The position numbers and the translations under genes were made by a program. 35,394 nt of DNA, from the NCBI GenBank assembly GCA_022826865.1, contig JAJDUC010000060.1, positions 1-35,394 of the forward strand, read 5' to 3'. Below the pieces are notes generated by a model. The model made no database searches, was not told where the DNA came from, and saw only the letters and a program-made list of their open reading frames with translations. Shown here one piece after another: positions 23,225 through 31,127 of the stretch (its first letter is position 1; every line of letters starts with the position of its first letter). This DNA comes from Anaerolineae bacterium. Lineage in GTDB: Bacteria > Chloroflexota > Anaerolineae > Aggregatilineales > Phototrophicaceae.

Positions 23225-24145
23225 ATGCTATCAAAGAATCGCCCGTTGCTTATGTCGTCCGCAATCTTAAATCTCAGCTGGGAACAGCGCCGCAAACTAA
23301 CGGGCCTTCTATTTGTTACCCCGACTGTCGCCTTCGTGATGGTGTTTTTTATCGTCCCGCTTATCATGACTGTTTACATGTCATTCCATGACTGGCCCCT
23401 GTTTGGAGAACGGGCCTTCACCGGTTTGGAAAACTATCAGGAATTATCCAACGATCGGCAATACCGCAAGAGCCTCGATTTCACATTTCGCTACACCGTC
23501 TTGGTCACGCCACCCATTTTCATTCTGGGTTTCATTCTGGCCTCCTTGGTTCGCCGCAATATTCCTTATATCGGCATTTTTCGCACGATTTTCTTCTTGC
23601 CGGTGGTCATTGGCTTGGGCGTCTCGAGTTTGCTCTGGGTTTGGATGCTGGACGACCGCATTGGCGTCTTCAACAAGATCCTGCTCGATTTCAATCTCGT
23701 GCCCAAGGCGCAGCTCTTCCTTGGCCGGCCCAACACCGCCATGAATGTCGTCATCCTGTCGGTGGTCTGGAAGACTGTCGGCTTCACGATGATTCTGCTG
23801 CTGGCGGGCTTGCAGGCGATTCCCGACGAACTCTACGAATCGGCCGAGGTCGATGGCGCCGGCTACTTCCGCAAACTGGTCTACATCACATTGCCGCTCA
23901 TGCGCCGCTTCATCGCGCTCGCCTTGATCCTGTCCGTCATTGGATCGGTACTGTCATTCGACCAGTTCTATATCATGACGCGCGGCGGGCCCCGCAACAG
24001 CACGATATCCATCGTCTACTGGATATTTAACAACTCCTTCACCTATTTCAAAATGGGCTACGGCGCGGCAATGTCGATTGTACTACTTGGAATCCTGGTC
24101 GCGCTGACCGGCGCGCAGTTATACGTTTTGAGGGAAAAGGAATAA
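23225..24145 (+). CDS. ABC sugar transporter permease (MalF/UgpA type)
   Basis: A 306-residue CUT1 permease with six membrane segments: one near residues 26-48 (TGLLFVTPTVAFVMVFFIVP), then TLLVTPPIFILGFILASLV-like segments onward. The EAA loop is near residues 205-228 (YESAEVDGAGYFRKLVYI then TLPLMRR). The start is not well defined. ATG 23225 and ATG 23252 are both in frame and neither has a good Shine-Dalgarno sequence, perhaps because the repeat at 23119-23206 replaced the original leader. Its stop is 1 base before the next permease start. Confidence 0.9.
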   Translation: MLSKNRPLLMSSAILNLSWEQRRKLTGLLFVTPTVAFVMVFFIVPLIMTVYMSFHDWPLFGERAFTGLENYQELSNDRQYRKSLDFTFRYTVLVTPPIFILGFILASLVRRNIPYIGIFRTIFFLPVVIGLGVSSLLWVWMLDDRIGVFNKILLDFNLVPKAQLFLGRPNTAMNVVILSVVWKTVGFTMILLLAGLQAIPDELYESAEVDGAGYFRKLVYITLPLMRRFIALALILSVIGSVLSFDQFYIMTRGGPRNSTISIVYWIFNNSFTYFKMGYGAAMSIVLLGILVALTGAQLYVLREKE

Positions 24146-24146
24146 T

Positions 24147-25046
24147 ATGGCAGCGCCGTCCTTACAAGCAGACCCGAACGCGGCCAGCCAGCAGCATATC
24201 CGGCGCATGCGGCGCCGCGCGCTTTTGGCGCTGCGTTATGTCATTCTCATTGCACTGGCCCTGCTGTTTCTGTTTCCAATTCTATGGTCATTCATCAACT
24301 CGATCAAATTGCCGGCGGAAGCGCTGGCGGTGCCGCCGACATATCTGCCGTCGGAAATCTCCCTGCAAAACTACGAAGAACTCACCACATACGGCAAAAT
24401 CGGCATCGCGCAGCATGTATACAACAGCGCCATTGTCGCGCTGATAACTGTGGCGGGCAGCATTGTGCTGAGCACGCTCGGCGGCTATGGTTTCGCCCGC
24501 TTCGATTTTCCTTTGAAAAACGTCTTGTTCATCCTGGTGCTCTCGACGTTGATGATCCCTTTTCAATCGATCTTGATTCCGCTTTTTGTCATGATCGTCC
24601 AGGTCGATTTGCACGACACCCTGTTTGGTTTGGCACTCGTCTACATAACATTTCAGCTGCCCTTCGGCATCTTTCTGATGCGTAACAGTTTTCTGGCGGT
24701 ACCGCATGAAATCGAAGAATCAGCCCTGCTGGACGGCTGCAGTTCCTTGAGTATTCTCTATCGCTTGATGCTGCGCCTGGTGCTGCCGGGCATCGTCACC
24801 GTGGCGATTTACGCCTTCATCAATTCCTGGAACGAATTCCTGGCCGCGCTGATCTTCATGTCCGACCAGGACAATTTCACGCTGCCGGTGTTTCTCACCA
24901 CGATTCGTTATGGCATTTGGGGGGACGTGAATTGGGGCGCCCTGCAGGCCGGCGTCATCGTCACTATCATTCCCAGCCTGGGCATCTTCCTGGCATTGCA
25001 GCGTTATTACATGGACGGGCTGATGGGCGGCGCCGTCAAGAATTAG
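24147..25046 (+). CDS. ABC sugar transporter permease (MalG/UgpE type)
   Basis: A 299-residue CUT1 permease that should pair with the preceding one. Hydrophobic segments begin at residues 32-50 (VILIALALLFLFPILWSF). The EAA loop near 192-215 reads IEESALLDGCSSLSILYRL, with the Gly displaced by a Cys after Asp-Gly, then LRLVLPGI. AAGGAATAAT before the ATG is the ribosome binding site, inside the end of the upstream gene. The glycosidase gene follows after 25 bp. Confidence 0.9.
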   Translation: MAAPSLQADPNAASQQHIRRMRRRALLALRYVILIALALLFLFPILWSFINSIKLPAEALAVPPTYLPSEISLQNYEELTTYGKIGIAQHVYNSAIVALITVAGSIVLSTLGGYGFARFDFPLKNVLFILVLSTLMIPFQSILIPLFVMIVQVDLHDTLFGLALVYITFQLPFGIFLMRNSFLAVPHEIEESALLDGCSSLSILYRLMLRLVLPGIVTVAIYAFINSWNEFLAALIFMSDQDNFTLPVFLTTIRYGIWGDVNWGALQAGVIVTIIPSLGIFLALQRYYMDGLMGGAVKN

Positions 25047-25071
25047 CAAGTCACAATTCAGGAGGCGCGCA

Positions 25072-26967
25072 TTGGACAAGCTACCCAAGAATCGCGAACC
25101 CTTGTATCCAGCCGCATTCCAGGCCCTGCCGCTGGGCGCGGTTAAACCCCGCGGCTGGCTGCTGAATCAACTGCGCGTGCAAGCGAATGGACTGTCAGGC
25201 CACCTTGACGAATTCTGGCCGGATGTGGGGCCGGACAGCGGCTGGCTGGGCGGCGACGGCGAAGCCTGGGAGCGCGGACCCTACTATCTGGACGGCTTGC
25301 TGCCGCTCGCTCATCTGCTACAGGATGAGCGCCTGCTGAATAAGGTCGAGCCCTGGATCGAGTGGACGTTGAATAGCCAGGACGAACGCGGCTGTTTCGG
25401 CACGCGCGACCCCGACTGGTGGCCGCGCATGATCATGCTGAAGGTGTTGATGATGCACTACGAAGTCAGCGAAGACGAGCGCGTCCTCCAGCTGATGACC
25501 AACTACTTCCGCTATCAACTGCGCGCTCTGCCGGTGAGGCCTTTGTACCTCTGGGGCTGGGCGCGGGCGATGGACAACGTGCTGGCGGCGCATTGGCTTT
25601 ACAACTTCACCGGCGACAGTTTCCTGTTGGACCTGGCGGAATTGCTGATCGAAAGCTGTCTCGATTGGCCCGAATTGCAGGCGAATTACAGCTTGCGCCA
25701 TGTGCTGCCGTTGCAAGAGTGGAATCACGGGATGATGACACACGGTCCCAACAATGCGATGGGTATCAAAGCCGGCGGCGTATTCTACGCGCAAACCGGC
25801 AAAGCCTGGCACCGCATGGCGTCACGCCTGGGCATAGAAAACCTGATGCGGCGCCATGGTCAGCCCAACGGCGTCTTCAGTTGTGATGAACATCTCAACG
25901 GCACTTCACCCGTCAGCGGCACCGAGCTATGCGCGGTCGCTGAGTTTATGTTTTCGCTGGAAGAATTGATGCGGATACTGGGCGATCCCTTCTTCGGCGA
26001 TCAACTGGAACAAGTCGCCTACAACGCCTTCCCGGCCACATTCACGCCCGATATGTGGGCCCATCAGTACGACCAGCAGGTGAATCAAGCGCTGGCGACG
26101 GTCGCGAAACGCAATTGGACCGACAATACGGATCCATCCAACATCTTCGGTCTCGAGCCGCATTATGGCTGCTGCACGGCGAATATGCACCAGGCTTGGC
26201 CCAAGTTCAGCAAGAGTCTCTTCATGGCGACGCCCGAAGGCGGGCTGGCGGCGGTCGCTTATGCGCCCTGTCAGGTGGAAACGACAGTTGCCGGCGGAAT
26301 TCCTGTGACGGTTACCGTAACAAGCGATTACCCCTTCAGCGGCGAAATCCGCCTGGCGCTGGAGCTGGAACAGCCATGCGCGTTCGACCTGCGCTTGCGC
26401 ATTCCGGATTGGGCTGAGGATACGGCGCTGAGCGTCTGCGGCGAGACCGAAGCGCTGCGCGCGGCCGGCAGTTTCCATGTGATCAAAAGGACCTGGCGAT
26501 CGGGCGACAGCGTCAGGCTCGATCTGCCGATGGAAATACGCCTGAGCGAAGGACACAAAGGTTTGCTCTCAGTGCATCGCGGTCCCTTGCTCTTCGGCTC
26601 CCGAATTGATGAAGAATGGAAGCAGATCGCTGGCGAATTGCCGCATGCGGATTGGGAGGTTTATCCCCGGTCGGATTGGAACTACGGCTTGTTGCCAGAC
26701 GACAAAACCCTGCTCACCGGTTTGACCGTGGAAGAGGCGGCGCCTGGCGAGGCGCCATTTGCGCCGGAGGCGCCGCCGGTCACATTGAGCGTCGCCGCTC
26801 GGAAGCTCCCGCAATGGACGCTGCGCGATAACTCGGCGGCCGATATAGACGTCGGGCCACACCCGACCGATTCGCCGGTCGAGCGCATTTCGCTGATACC
26901 ATTCGGCTCCACCGGCTTGCGCATCGCCGCCTTTCCGATCGCCCAAGCAGCGGAGAAGAGCGAGTGA
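25072..26967 (+). CDS. DUF1680/GH127-clan glycoside hydrolase, first copy
   Basis: A 631-residue cytoplasmic protein of the DUF1680 superfamily, which includes beta-L-arabinofuranosidases (GH127, GH146). An (alpha/alpha)6 barrel runs to about residue 390 (WLGGDGEAWERGPYYLDGLL; WGWARAMDNVLAAHWLY; LPLQEWNHGMM), then beta-sandwich domains. The zinc/nucleophile set is present as E285-x-C287 (SGTELCAVAE) and C367-C368 (HYGCCTAN). The acid/base Glu of HypBA1 has no counterpart at the same spacing; E273 (SCDEH) may serve. It thus belongs to a different branch from the next gene and may have a different linkage preference. The TTG start is set by GGAGG 6 bases upstream. No signal peptide, so the substrate must be imported first. 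Confidence 0.85.
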   Translation: MDKLPKNREPLYPAAFQALPLGAVKPRGWLLNQLRVQANGLSGHLDEFWPDVGPDSGWLGGDGEAWERGPYYLDGLLPLAHLLQDERLLNKVEPWIEWTLNSQDERGCFGTRDPDWWPRMIMLKVLMMHYEVSEDERVLQLMTNYFRYQLRALPVRPLYLWGWARAMDNVLAAHWLYNFTGDSFLLDLAELLIESCLDWPELQANYSLRHVLPLQEWNHGMMTHGPNNAMGIKAGGVFYAQTGKAWHRMASRLGIENLMRRHGQPNGVFSCDEHLNGTSPVSGTELCAVAEFMFSLEELMRILGDPFFGDQLEQVAYNAFPATFTPDMWAHQYDQQVNQALATVAKRNWTDNTDPSNIFGLEPHYGCCTANMHQAWPKFSKSLFMATPEGGLAAVAYAPCQVETTVAGGIPVTVTVTSDYPFSGEIRLALELEQPCAFDLRLRIPDWAEDTALSVCGETEALRAAGSFHVIKRTWRSGDSVRLDLPMEIRLSEGHKGLLSVHRGPLLFGSRIDEEWKQIAGELPHADWEVYPRSDWNYGLLPDDKTLLTGLTVEEAAPGEAPFAPEAPPVTLSVAARKLPQWTLRDNSAADIDVGPHPTDSPVERISLIPFGSTGLRIAAFPIAQAAEKSE

Positions 26968-28853
26968 ACATGTTCGCCAGCGATTACGCCTATCGACCGG
27001 TCAGTTTCGTTGATGTTTCCATCCAGGACAGCTTTTGGAAGCCGCGCATCGACACCGCTGTAAATATCACCATTCCCTACGATTTCGACAAGTGCGAAAG
27101 CACCGGCCGCATCGACAACTTCGCGAAAGCTGGCGGGCTGATGCCGGGACAGCACGAAGGCATATTCTACAACGATTCGGATGTCTTCAAAGTTGTGGAA
27201 GGCGCCGCCTATGCTTTGCAAGTCGCGCCGGATATCGAACTGGAGTCCTATCTGGACGGCCTGATTGACAAGTTTGCCGCGGCGCAGGAAGAGGACGGCT
27301 ATCTTTACACGGCTCGCACTATCGACCCCGCCAACCCGCCTGAAGCCTGTGGAACCAGGCGCTGGTCAAACCTCGCCATTAATCATGAACTCTACAACGT
27401 CGGCCACATGTACGAAGCCGCGGCCGCCCACCATGAAGCGACCGGCAAGCGCAAATTCCTTGATATCGCCTTGAAGAACGCCGACCTGATTAATTCGGTC
27501 TTCGGCGTCGACAAATTGCGCGATGTGCCCGGCCATCAAGAAATCGAGATTGGCCTGGTTCGTCTGTTCCGGGTTACCGGCGACGCGCGCTACCTGCGAT
27601 TGGCGAAATTCTTCCTCGATGAACGCGGGCTGGCGCTCCATCGCGAGCTGTACGGTCCAATTTGCCAGGATCATGAACCAGTCACGCGGCAGAGCGAAGC
27701 TGTTGGGCACGCGGTGCGCGCCGTCTATATGTACGCCGGCATGACCGATATCGCGGCTTTGACCGGCGACAGCGATTACGTCAAAGCTGTTCACAGACTC
27801 TGGCGCAATGTTGTGGGCAAGAAGCTGTCGCTCACCGGCGGGATCGGCGCTCGCCATGAAGGCGAGGCTTTCGGCGCCGACTACGAATTGCCCAACTTGA
27901 CCGCCTACAATGAAACCTGCGCCGCCCAAGCCAGCATTTTCTGGAACCAGCGCATGTTCCAGCTCACGGGCGAGGCGAAGTACATAGATATCCTGGAGCG
28001 TACGCTTTACAACGGATTTTTGTCCGGCGTCGGCATGGATGGCGCATCCTTCTATTATGTCAATCCGCTGGCCTGCGATGGAGAATTCCAATTCAACCGA
28101 GAGAAATCCATGGCGCGGCAGCCCTGGTATCAGACGGCCTGCTGCCCGACCAACGTGGTTCGGCTCTTGCCAGCGCTATCGGGCTATATTTACGCCAGCC
28201 ACGCCAAAGAACTGTACGTTAATCTCTACATCTCCGGCGACGGCCGCGTCAAACTCGGCGATAGCGATATCGAATTGCGGCAGCGCCACAATTATCCTTG
28301 GGACGGCCGGATTGAACTGGACGTCAAGACATCGGAACCGCTGGACTTCACGCTACGCCTGCGCATTCCGGCGTTCGCGCAGGGATATCCCCTGCCCGGC
28401 GAGCTCTATCGCTATCCTGAGGCTGACGCCGGACCCGTCCGTCTCAGCGTGGCTGGCGAAGAACATCTCGTCGACATTTGTGATGGATACGCCGCAGTCT
28501 CCCGCCGTTGGCATGGCCGGACGAAAATTATGCTCGAGTTGCCCATGGCCGTTCGCCGTGTGCTGGCGCACGCGGCCGTCGCCGAGCTCGAAGGCAAAGT
28601 CGCGCTTGAGAGAGGTCCTCTCGTTTATGCGCTGGAGGCCGTGGACAATGGCGCGGGCCTGCTTGATCTCGGCCTGAAGGATGCGAGTCTGCTGGCGAGT
28701 TCTCCCGCGCCCGATCTGCTCGGCGGCGTCACTCTTATTCATGGCCAGGCGCAGGATGCCGCCGGCAAAACCCGCGACTTCAGCGCCCTGCCCTACTACG
28801 CATGGGGGCACCGCGACGCCGGAGAGATGACGGTCTGGCTGAACCGGCTTTAG
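26964..28853 (+). CDS. GH127 beta-L-arabinofuranosidase, HypBA1-like
   Basis: A 629-residue protein closest to HypBA1 of Bifidobacterium longum, which removes beta-L-arabinofuranose from hydroxyproline-linked arabinosides. All key residues are visible at matching spacing: E301 (acid/base, [13 protein letters not shown]), E317-x-C319 (AYNETCAAQ) and C393-C394 ([13 protein letters not shown]), the zinc ligands with the first Cys of the pair as nucleophile. The N-terminal [20 protein letters not shown] and [14 protein letters not shown] are typical. No signal peptide. GTG 26964 overlaps the previous stop (GTGA) with GGAG 8 bases upstream; ATG 26970 is an alternative. Its 3' end overlaps the convergent proline-racemase-family gene by 4 bp. 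Confidence 0.9.
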   Translation: MNMFASDYAYRPVSFVDVSIQDSFWKPRIDTAVNITIPYDFDKCESTGRIDNFAKAGGLMPGQHEGIFYNDSDVFKVVEGAAYALQVAPDIELESYLDGLIDKFAAAQEEDGYLYTARTIDPANPPEACGTRRWSNLAINHELYNVGHMYEAAAAHHEATGKRKFLDIALKNADLINSVFGVDKLRDVPGHQEIEIGLVRLFRVTGDARYLRLAKFFLDERGLALHRELYGPICQDHEPVTRQSEAVGHAVRAVYMYAGMTDIAALTGDSDYVKAVHRLWRNVVGKKLSLTGGIGARHEGEAFGADYELPNLTAYNETCAAQASIFWNQRMFQLTGEAKYIDILERTLYNGFLSGVGMDGASFYYVNPLACDGEFQFNREKSMARQPWYQTACCPTNVVRLLPALSGYIYASHAKELYVNLYISGDGRVKLGDSDIELRQRHNYPWDGRIELDVKTSEPLDFTLRLRIPAFAQGYPLPGELYRYPEADAGPVRLSVAGEEHLVDICDGYAAVSRRWHGRTKIMLELPMAVRRVLAHAAVAELEGKVALERGPLVYALEAVDNGAGLLDLGLKDASLLASSPAPDLLGGVTLIHGQAQDAAGKTRDFSALPYYAWGHRDAGEMTVWLNRL

Positions 28854-29878
28854 CGCTTGGGCCAGGTGTCCGTCAGCCGGTAGCCAAGTGGCCAGGGATC
28901 ATCCGGATCAAGCATCAACTGCTGCGTGCCGGTGATCCAGCCGCGTCCGCGAATGCGCGGCAAAATAGCCGGGCGGCCGGCAATTTCCGTTAGCTCCCCG
29001 ATATGACAGTCAAATCGAGAGTTTATGATAGAGCGCGCTTCATAGCGCTCGCCTGGCCCCAGTTCGCCTCTGGCATGCAACACCGCCATGCGCGCCGAGC
29101 AGCCTGTCCCGCAGGGCGAACGGTCGAGTTTCCCGGGATCAATCGCGACCGTGTTACGCCCGCTGACAAGGCCATCGCGCCGCTCTACCGGGAGTGTGAA
29201 TTGACAAAACGAAATCGCGTTCCATTCTTCATGCACAGGATGCTGAAAGCCAATCTGCTCGTTGGCGGCGGCGGTAATCATGGCGCCCGTCCGCGCCAGG
29301 TCCAGCGCTTCGTCCGGGACAAGCTCAAAGCCGAGAGCCCGCGCATCAACCAAGACAAAGCTATCGCCGCCATAAGCCAGGTCAACCGACAGCGTGCCGA
29401 ACCCTTCCAACTCCAGCGGCGCGTCCAGCCGGTCAACATAAGAAGCGACATTTTGAAACTCGATGCTTTTGGCTTTGCCCGCCTCACAGAAAGCGCGAAT
29501 CTGCAGCAATCCCGCCGGCGCCTCGAGGTAGAAGACCGTCTCCGGCTCCTGCATCTCGACCATGCCGCTATCAAGCAGAACCGTGCTGACACAGATGGAG
29601 TTGGATCCGGACATCGGCGGCGTATGTTCCGGTTCCATGACGATGAATCCATAAGCCGCGCGCGGGTGCTTCGGCGGCACGAGCAAATTGATGTGTTTGA
29701 ATACACCGCCGCGCGGCTCATTCAATACAAATTGGCGCAAGCGTTGATCTTGCGCTATCCAGCGCGCTTGTTCCCAAATTGAATCACCGGGCGGGGGCGG
29801 GACACCGCCGACAATAACGTTGCCGACTTCGCCTTCGGCATGACAGTTCACCATGTGGATGAGTTGGCTCGATCGCAT
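28850..29878 (-). CDS. Proline racemase-family protein (hydroxyproline epimerase or dehydratase)
   Basis: A 342-residue member of the family containing proline racemase, 4-hydroxyproline 2-epimerase and trans-3-hydroxy-L-proline dehydratase. The N-terminus ([20 protein letters not shown]) and the second catalytic segment, [14 protein letters not shown] with C256, are clear. The first catalytic segment reads MSGSNSIC instead of MCGHGTI: Ser90 replaces the usual Cys and Ser92 replaces His. Ser/Cys variants exist in the family, and whether this one epimerises 4-hydroxyproline or dehydrates 3-hydroxyproline cannot be decided by eye. ATG 29878 was chosen; TTG 29902 is in frame. TATAAT on the minus strand at 29909-29914 is a possible -10. 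It is tail-to-tail with the GH127 gene. Confidence 0.83.
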   Translation of the reverse strand: MRSSQLIHMVNCHAEGEVGNVIVGGVPPPPGDSIWEQARWIAQDQRLRQFVLNEPRGGVFKHINLLVPPKHPRAAYGFIVMEPEHTPPMSGSNSICVSTVLLDSGMVEMQEPETVFYLEAPAGLLQIRAFCEAGKAKSIEFQNVASYVDRLDAPLELEGFGTLSVDLAYGGDSFVLVDARALGFELVPDEALDLARTGAMITAAANEQIGFQHPVHEEWNAISFCQFTLPVERRDGLVSGRNTVAIDPGKLDRSPCGTGCSARMAVLHARGELGPGERYEARSIINSRFDCHIGELTEIAGRPAILPRIRGRGWITGTQQLMLDPDDPWPLGYRLTDTWPKR

Positions 29879-29902
29879 GCGGGTATCCGGAAATCCTTTC
29901 AA

Positions 29903-30035
29903 CTGGGAATTATAAACGATGCGCGCCGGCCAAAGCTGAAATGTTTCGCCGGCATCTCAACTCCTCTCCAACTCGGATAGAATATAGCACTCAGCGACCG
30001 GGATTTCATCCTTTGCTCGGCACAGTTGTAGTGGG
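29903..30035. other. Intergenic region between the proline-racemase-family gene and repeat copy 4
   Basis: Apart from a minus-strand TATAAT at 29909-29914, which could serve the proline-racemase-family gene, nothing recognisable was seen. With repeat copy 4 and the RraA-gene leader it makes up a 330-bp divergent spacer. Confidence 0.4.
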
Positions 30036-30129
30036 CCAGAGCAATCACATCAAAACATTTTCCGCCGATGGCCGCGTAAAAATGTAGGGGCGTCTCCTGA
30101 GACGCCTGTTGAAAATGGCCTGCAAATTG
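30036..30129 (-). mobile_element. Half-copy (right half) of the paired-hairpin element, copy 4
   Basis: In reverse orientation this matches the right half of the complete element. The terminal repeat reads CCAGAGCAATCACATCAAAA (from 30036), then the spacer, hairpin 2 (GTAGGGGCGTCTC-CT-GAGACGCC, from 30084), GTTGAAAATGG, and the central GCCTGCAAATTG (30118-30129), where homology stops. Hairpin 1 and the left terminus are missing. It is therefore the complement of copy 3 and breaks at the same central sequence. It is more diverged than the other copies. Confidence 0.72.
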
Positions 30130-30157
30130 TGTCCAATAAATTAGGACCGCTACACGA

Positions 30158-30177
30158 CGCCGCCGCGCGCGGCGGCG
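30158..30177. promoter_or_regulatory. 20-bp perfect GC palindrome upstream of the RraA-like gene
   Basis: CGCCGCCGCG followed by CGCGGCGGCG is perfectly self-complementary. It ends 15 bp before the extended -10 at 30190-30198, covering the position where a -35 would be. It could be an operator or simply GC-rich low-complexity sequence. Confidence 0.3.
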
Positions 30178-30189
30178 CGTGCGGGCTGG

Positions 30190-30198
30190 TGGTACAAT
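30190..30198 (+). promoter_or_regulatory. Extended -10 promoter for the RraA-like gene
   Basis: TGGTACAAT (TG at 30190-30191, TACAAT at 30193-30198) lies 36 bases before the ATG at 30235. TACAAT matches five of six -10 positions. No -35 is visible. Confidence 0.45.
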
Positions 30199-30234
30199 CT
30201 CGCGCATCTACTGGCAATTACTGAGGTAAGGACC

Positions 30235-30966
30235 ATGCAAGAATCCGCCCTGGCCAAACTCCGCGAATGCGACACAGCCACGATCTGCAACGTCATTGAG
30301 CTCTTCGCGCTCCGCCCACGCAACCGCGGTTTCATGGACCGCCGCGTCAAGGCGGCCTTTCCCGAACTCCCGCCCATGGTCGGCTTTGCTTCCACCGCCA
30401 CCTGCCGCACCTTCGTCGAACCCGATCCCGAGAAGGCTGCCGGGGCGCCGGATCTGATCGCTCGTTTCGAGGAGCTGTCCGGGCCGGCCGTCGCGATCTT
30501 GCAGAATCTGGATGCCGGGGGCGCTGCCGCCGTATTCGGCGATGTCATGTGCAACTCTTTCATGGCATTCGGCGCCACCGGTCTGGTGACGGACGGCCCG
30601 GGACGGGATCTGCCCGGAATCGCCGCCATTGATTTCCCGGTCTTCTGTGATGGACTGGTCGCCTCCCATGGTTACAATCACCTCCTCGATATTCACGTCG
30701 GCGTGCAAGTCGGTGGCATTCGCATTTACCCGAATGATCTTGTGCATGGCGATGGCAGCGGCGTCACCACAATTCCGAACGAGATTGCGGCCGATGTCGC
30801 CGATGCCTGCGGCGAATTCGCGAAAGCGGAAGCCATTGTGATCGACCTGGCGCAAAGCGGCTCGGCCAGTCTGCTGGAGCTGCGCGAAGCATACGAAGAA
30901 AAGACAAGACTTGTGCAGGCATTAAGCAAACGTCTGCGTGGGGCCGAAGCAAGGCAGAGCAACTGA
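30235..30966 (+). CDS. RraA-like aldolase/decarboxylase family protein
   Basis: A 243-residue protein of the RraA superfamily, which includes 4-hydroxy-4-methyl-2-oxoglutarate aldolase, oxaloacetate decarboxylase and the RNase E regulator RraA. The active-site region is FGDVMCNSFMAFGATGLVTDGPGRDLPGI (around residues 102-130), where the Arg-Asp pair binds the oxo acid and Mg2+. IYPNDLVHGDGSGVTTIP is the usual second motif. It is longer than RraA itself (about 160 residues) and like the aldolase branch, so an enzyme role is favoured over RNase control. GAGGTAAGGACC precedes the ATG. It is not co-directional with the proline-racemase-family gene and is followed by the sulfatase after 161 bp. Confidence 0.82.
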   Translation: MQESALAKLRECDTATICNVIELFALRPRNRGFMDRRVKAAFPELPPMVGFASTATCRTFVEPDPEKAAGAPDLIARFEELSGPAVAILQNLDAGGAAAVFGDVMCNSFMAFGATGLVTDGPGRDLPGIAAIDFPVFCDGLVASHGYNHLLDIHVGVQVGGIRIYPNDLVHGDGSGVTTIPNEIAADVADACGEFAKAEAIVIDLAQSGSASLLELREAYEEKTRLVQALSKRLRGAEARQSN

Positions 30967-31127
30967 AATGCGGCAAAATTGAGATTGAACGCCGCCGCCG
31001 CGCCGGGATGTGGCCGACAACGTCACAGCGGACGGCGATATCATGAGTCTGCCGATTAGTTTCGGCTAATGCTTGTTAGACGCGACCGCCCGGCCGAGTT
31101 GCATTGGGCCGGCGCCCAGGAGATCAA

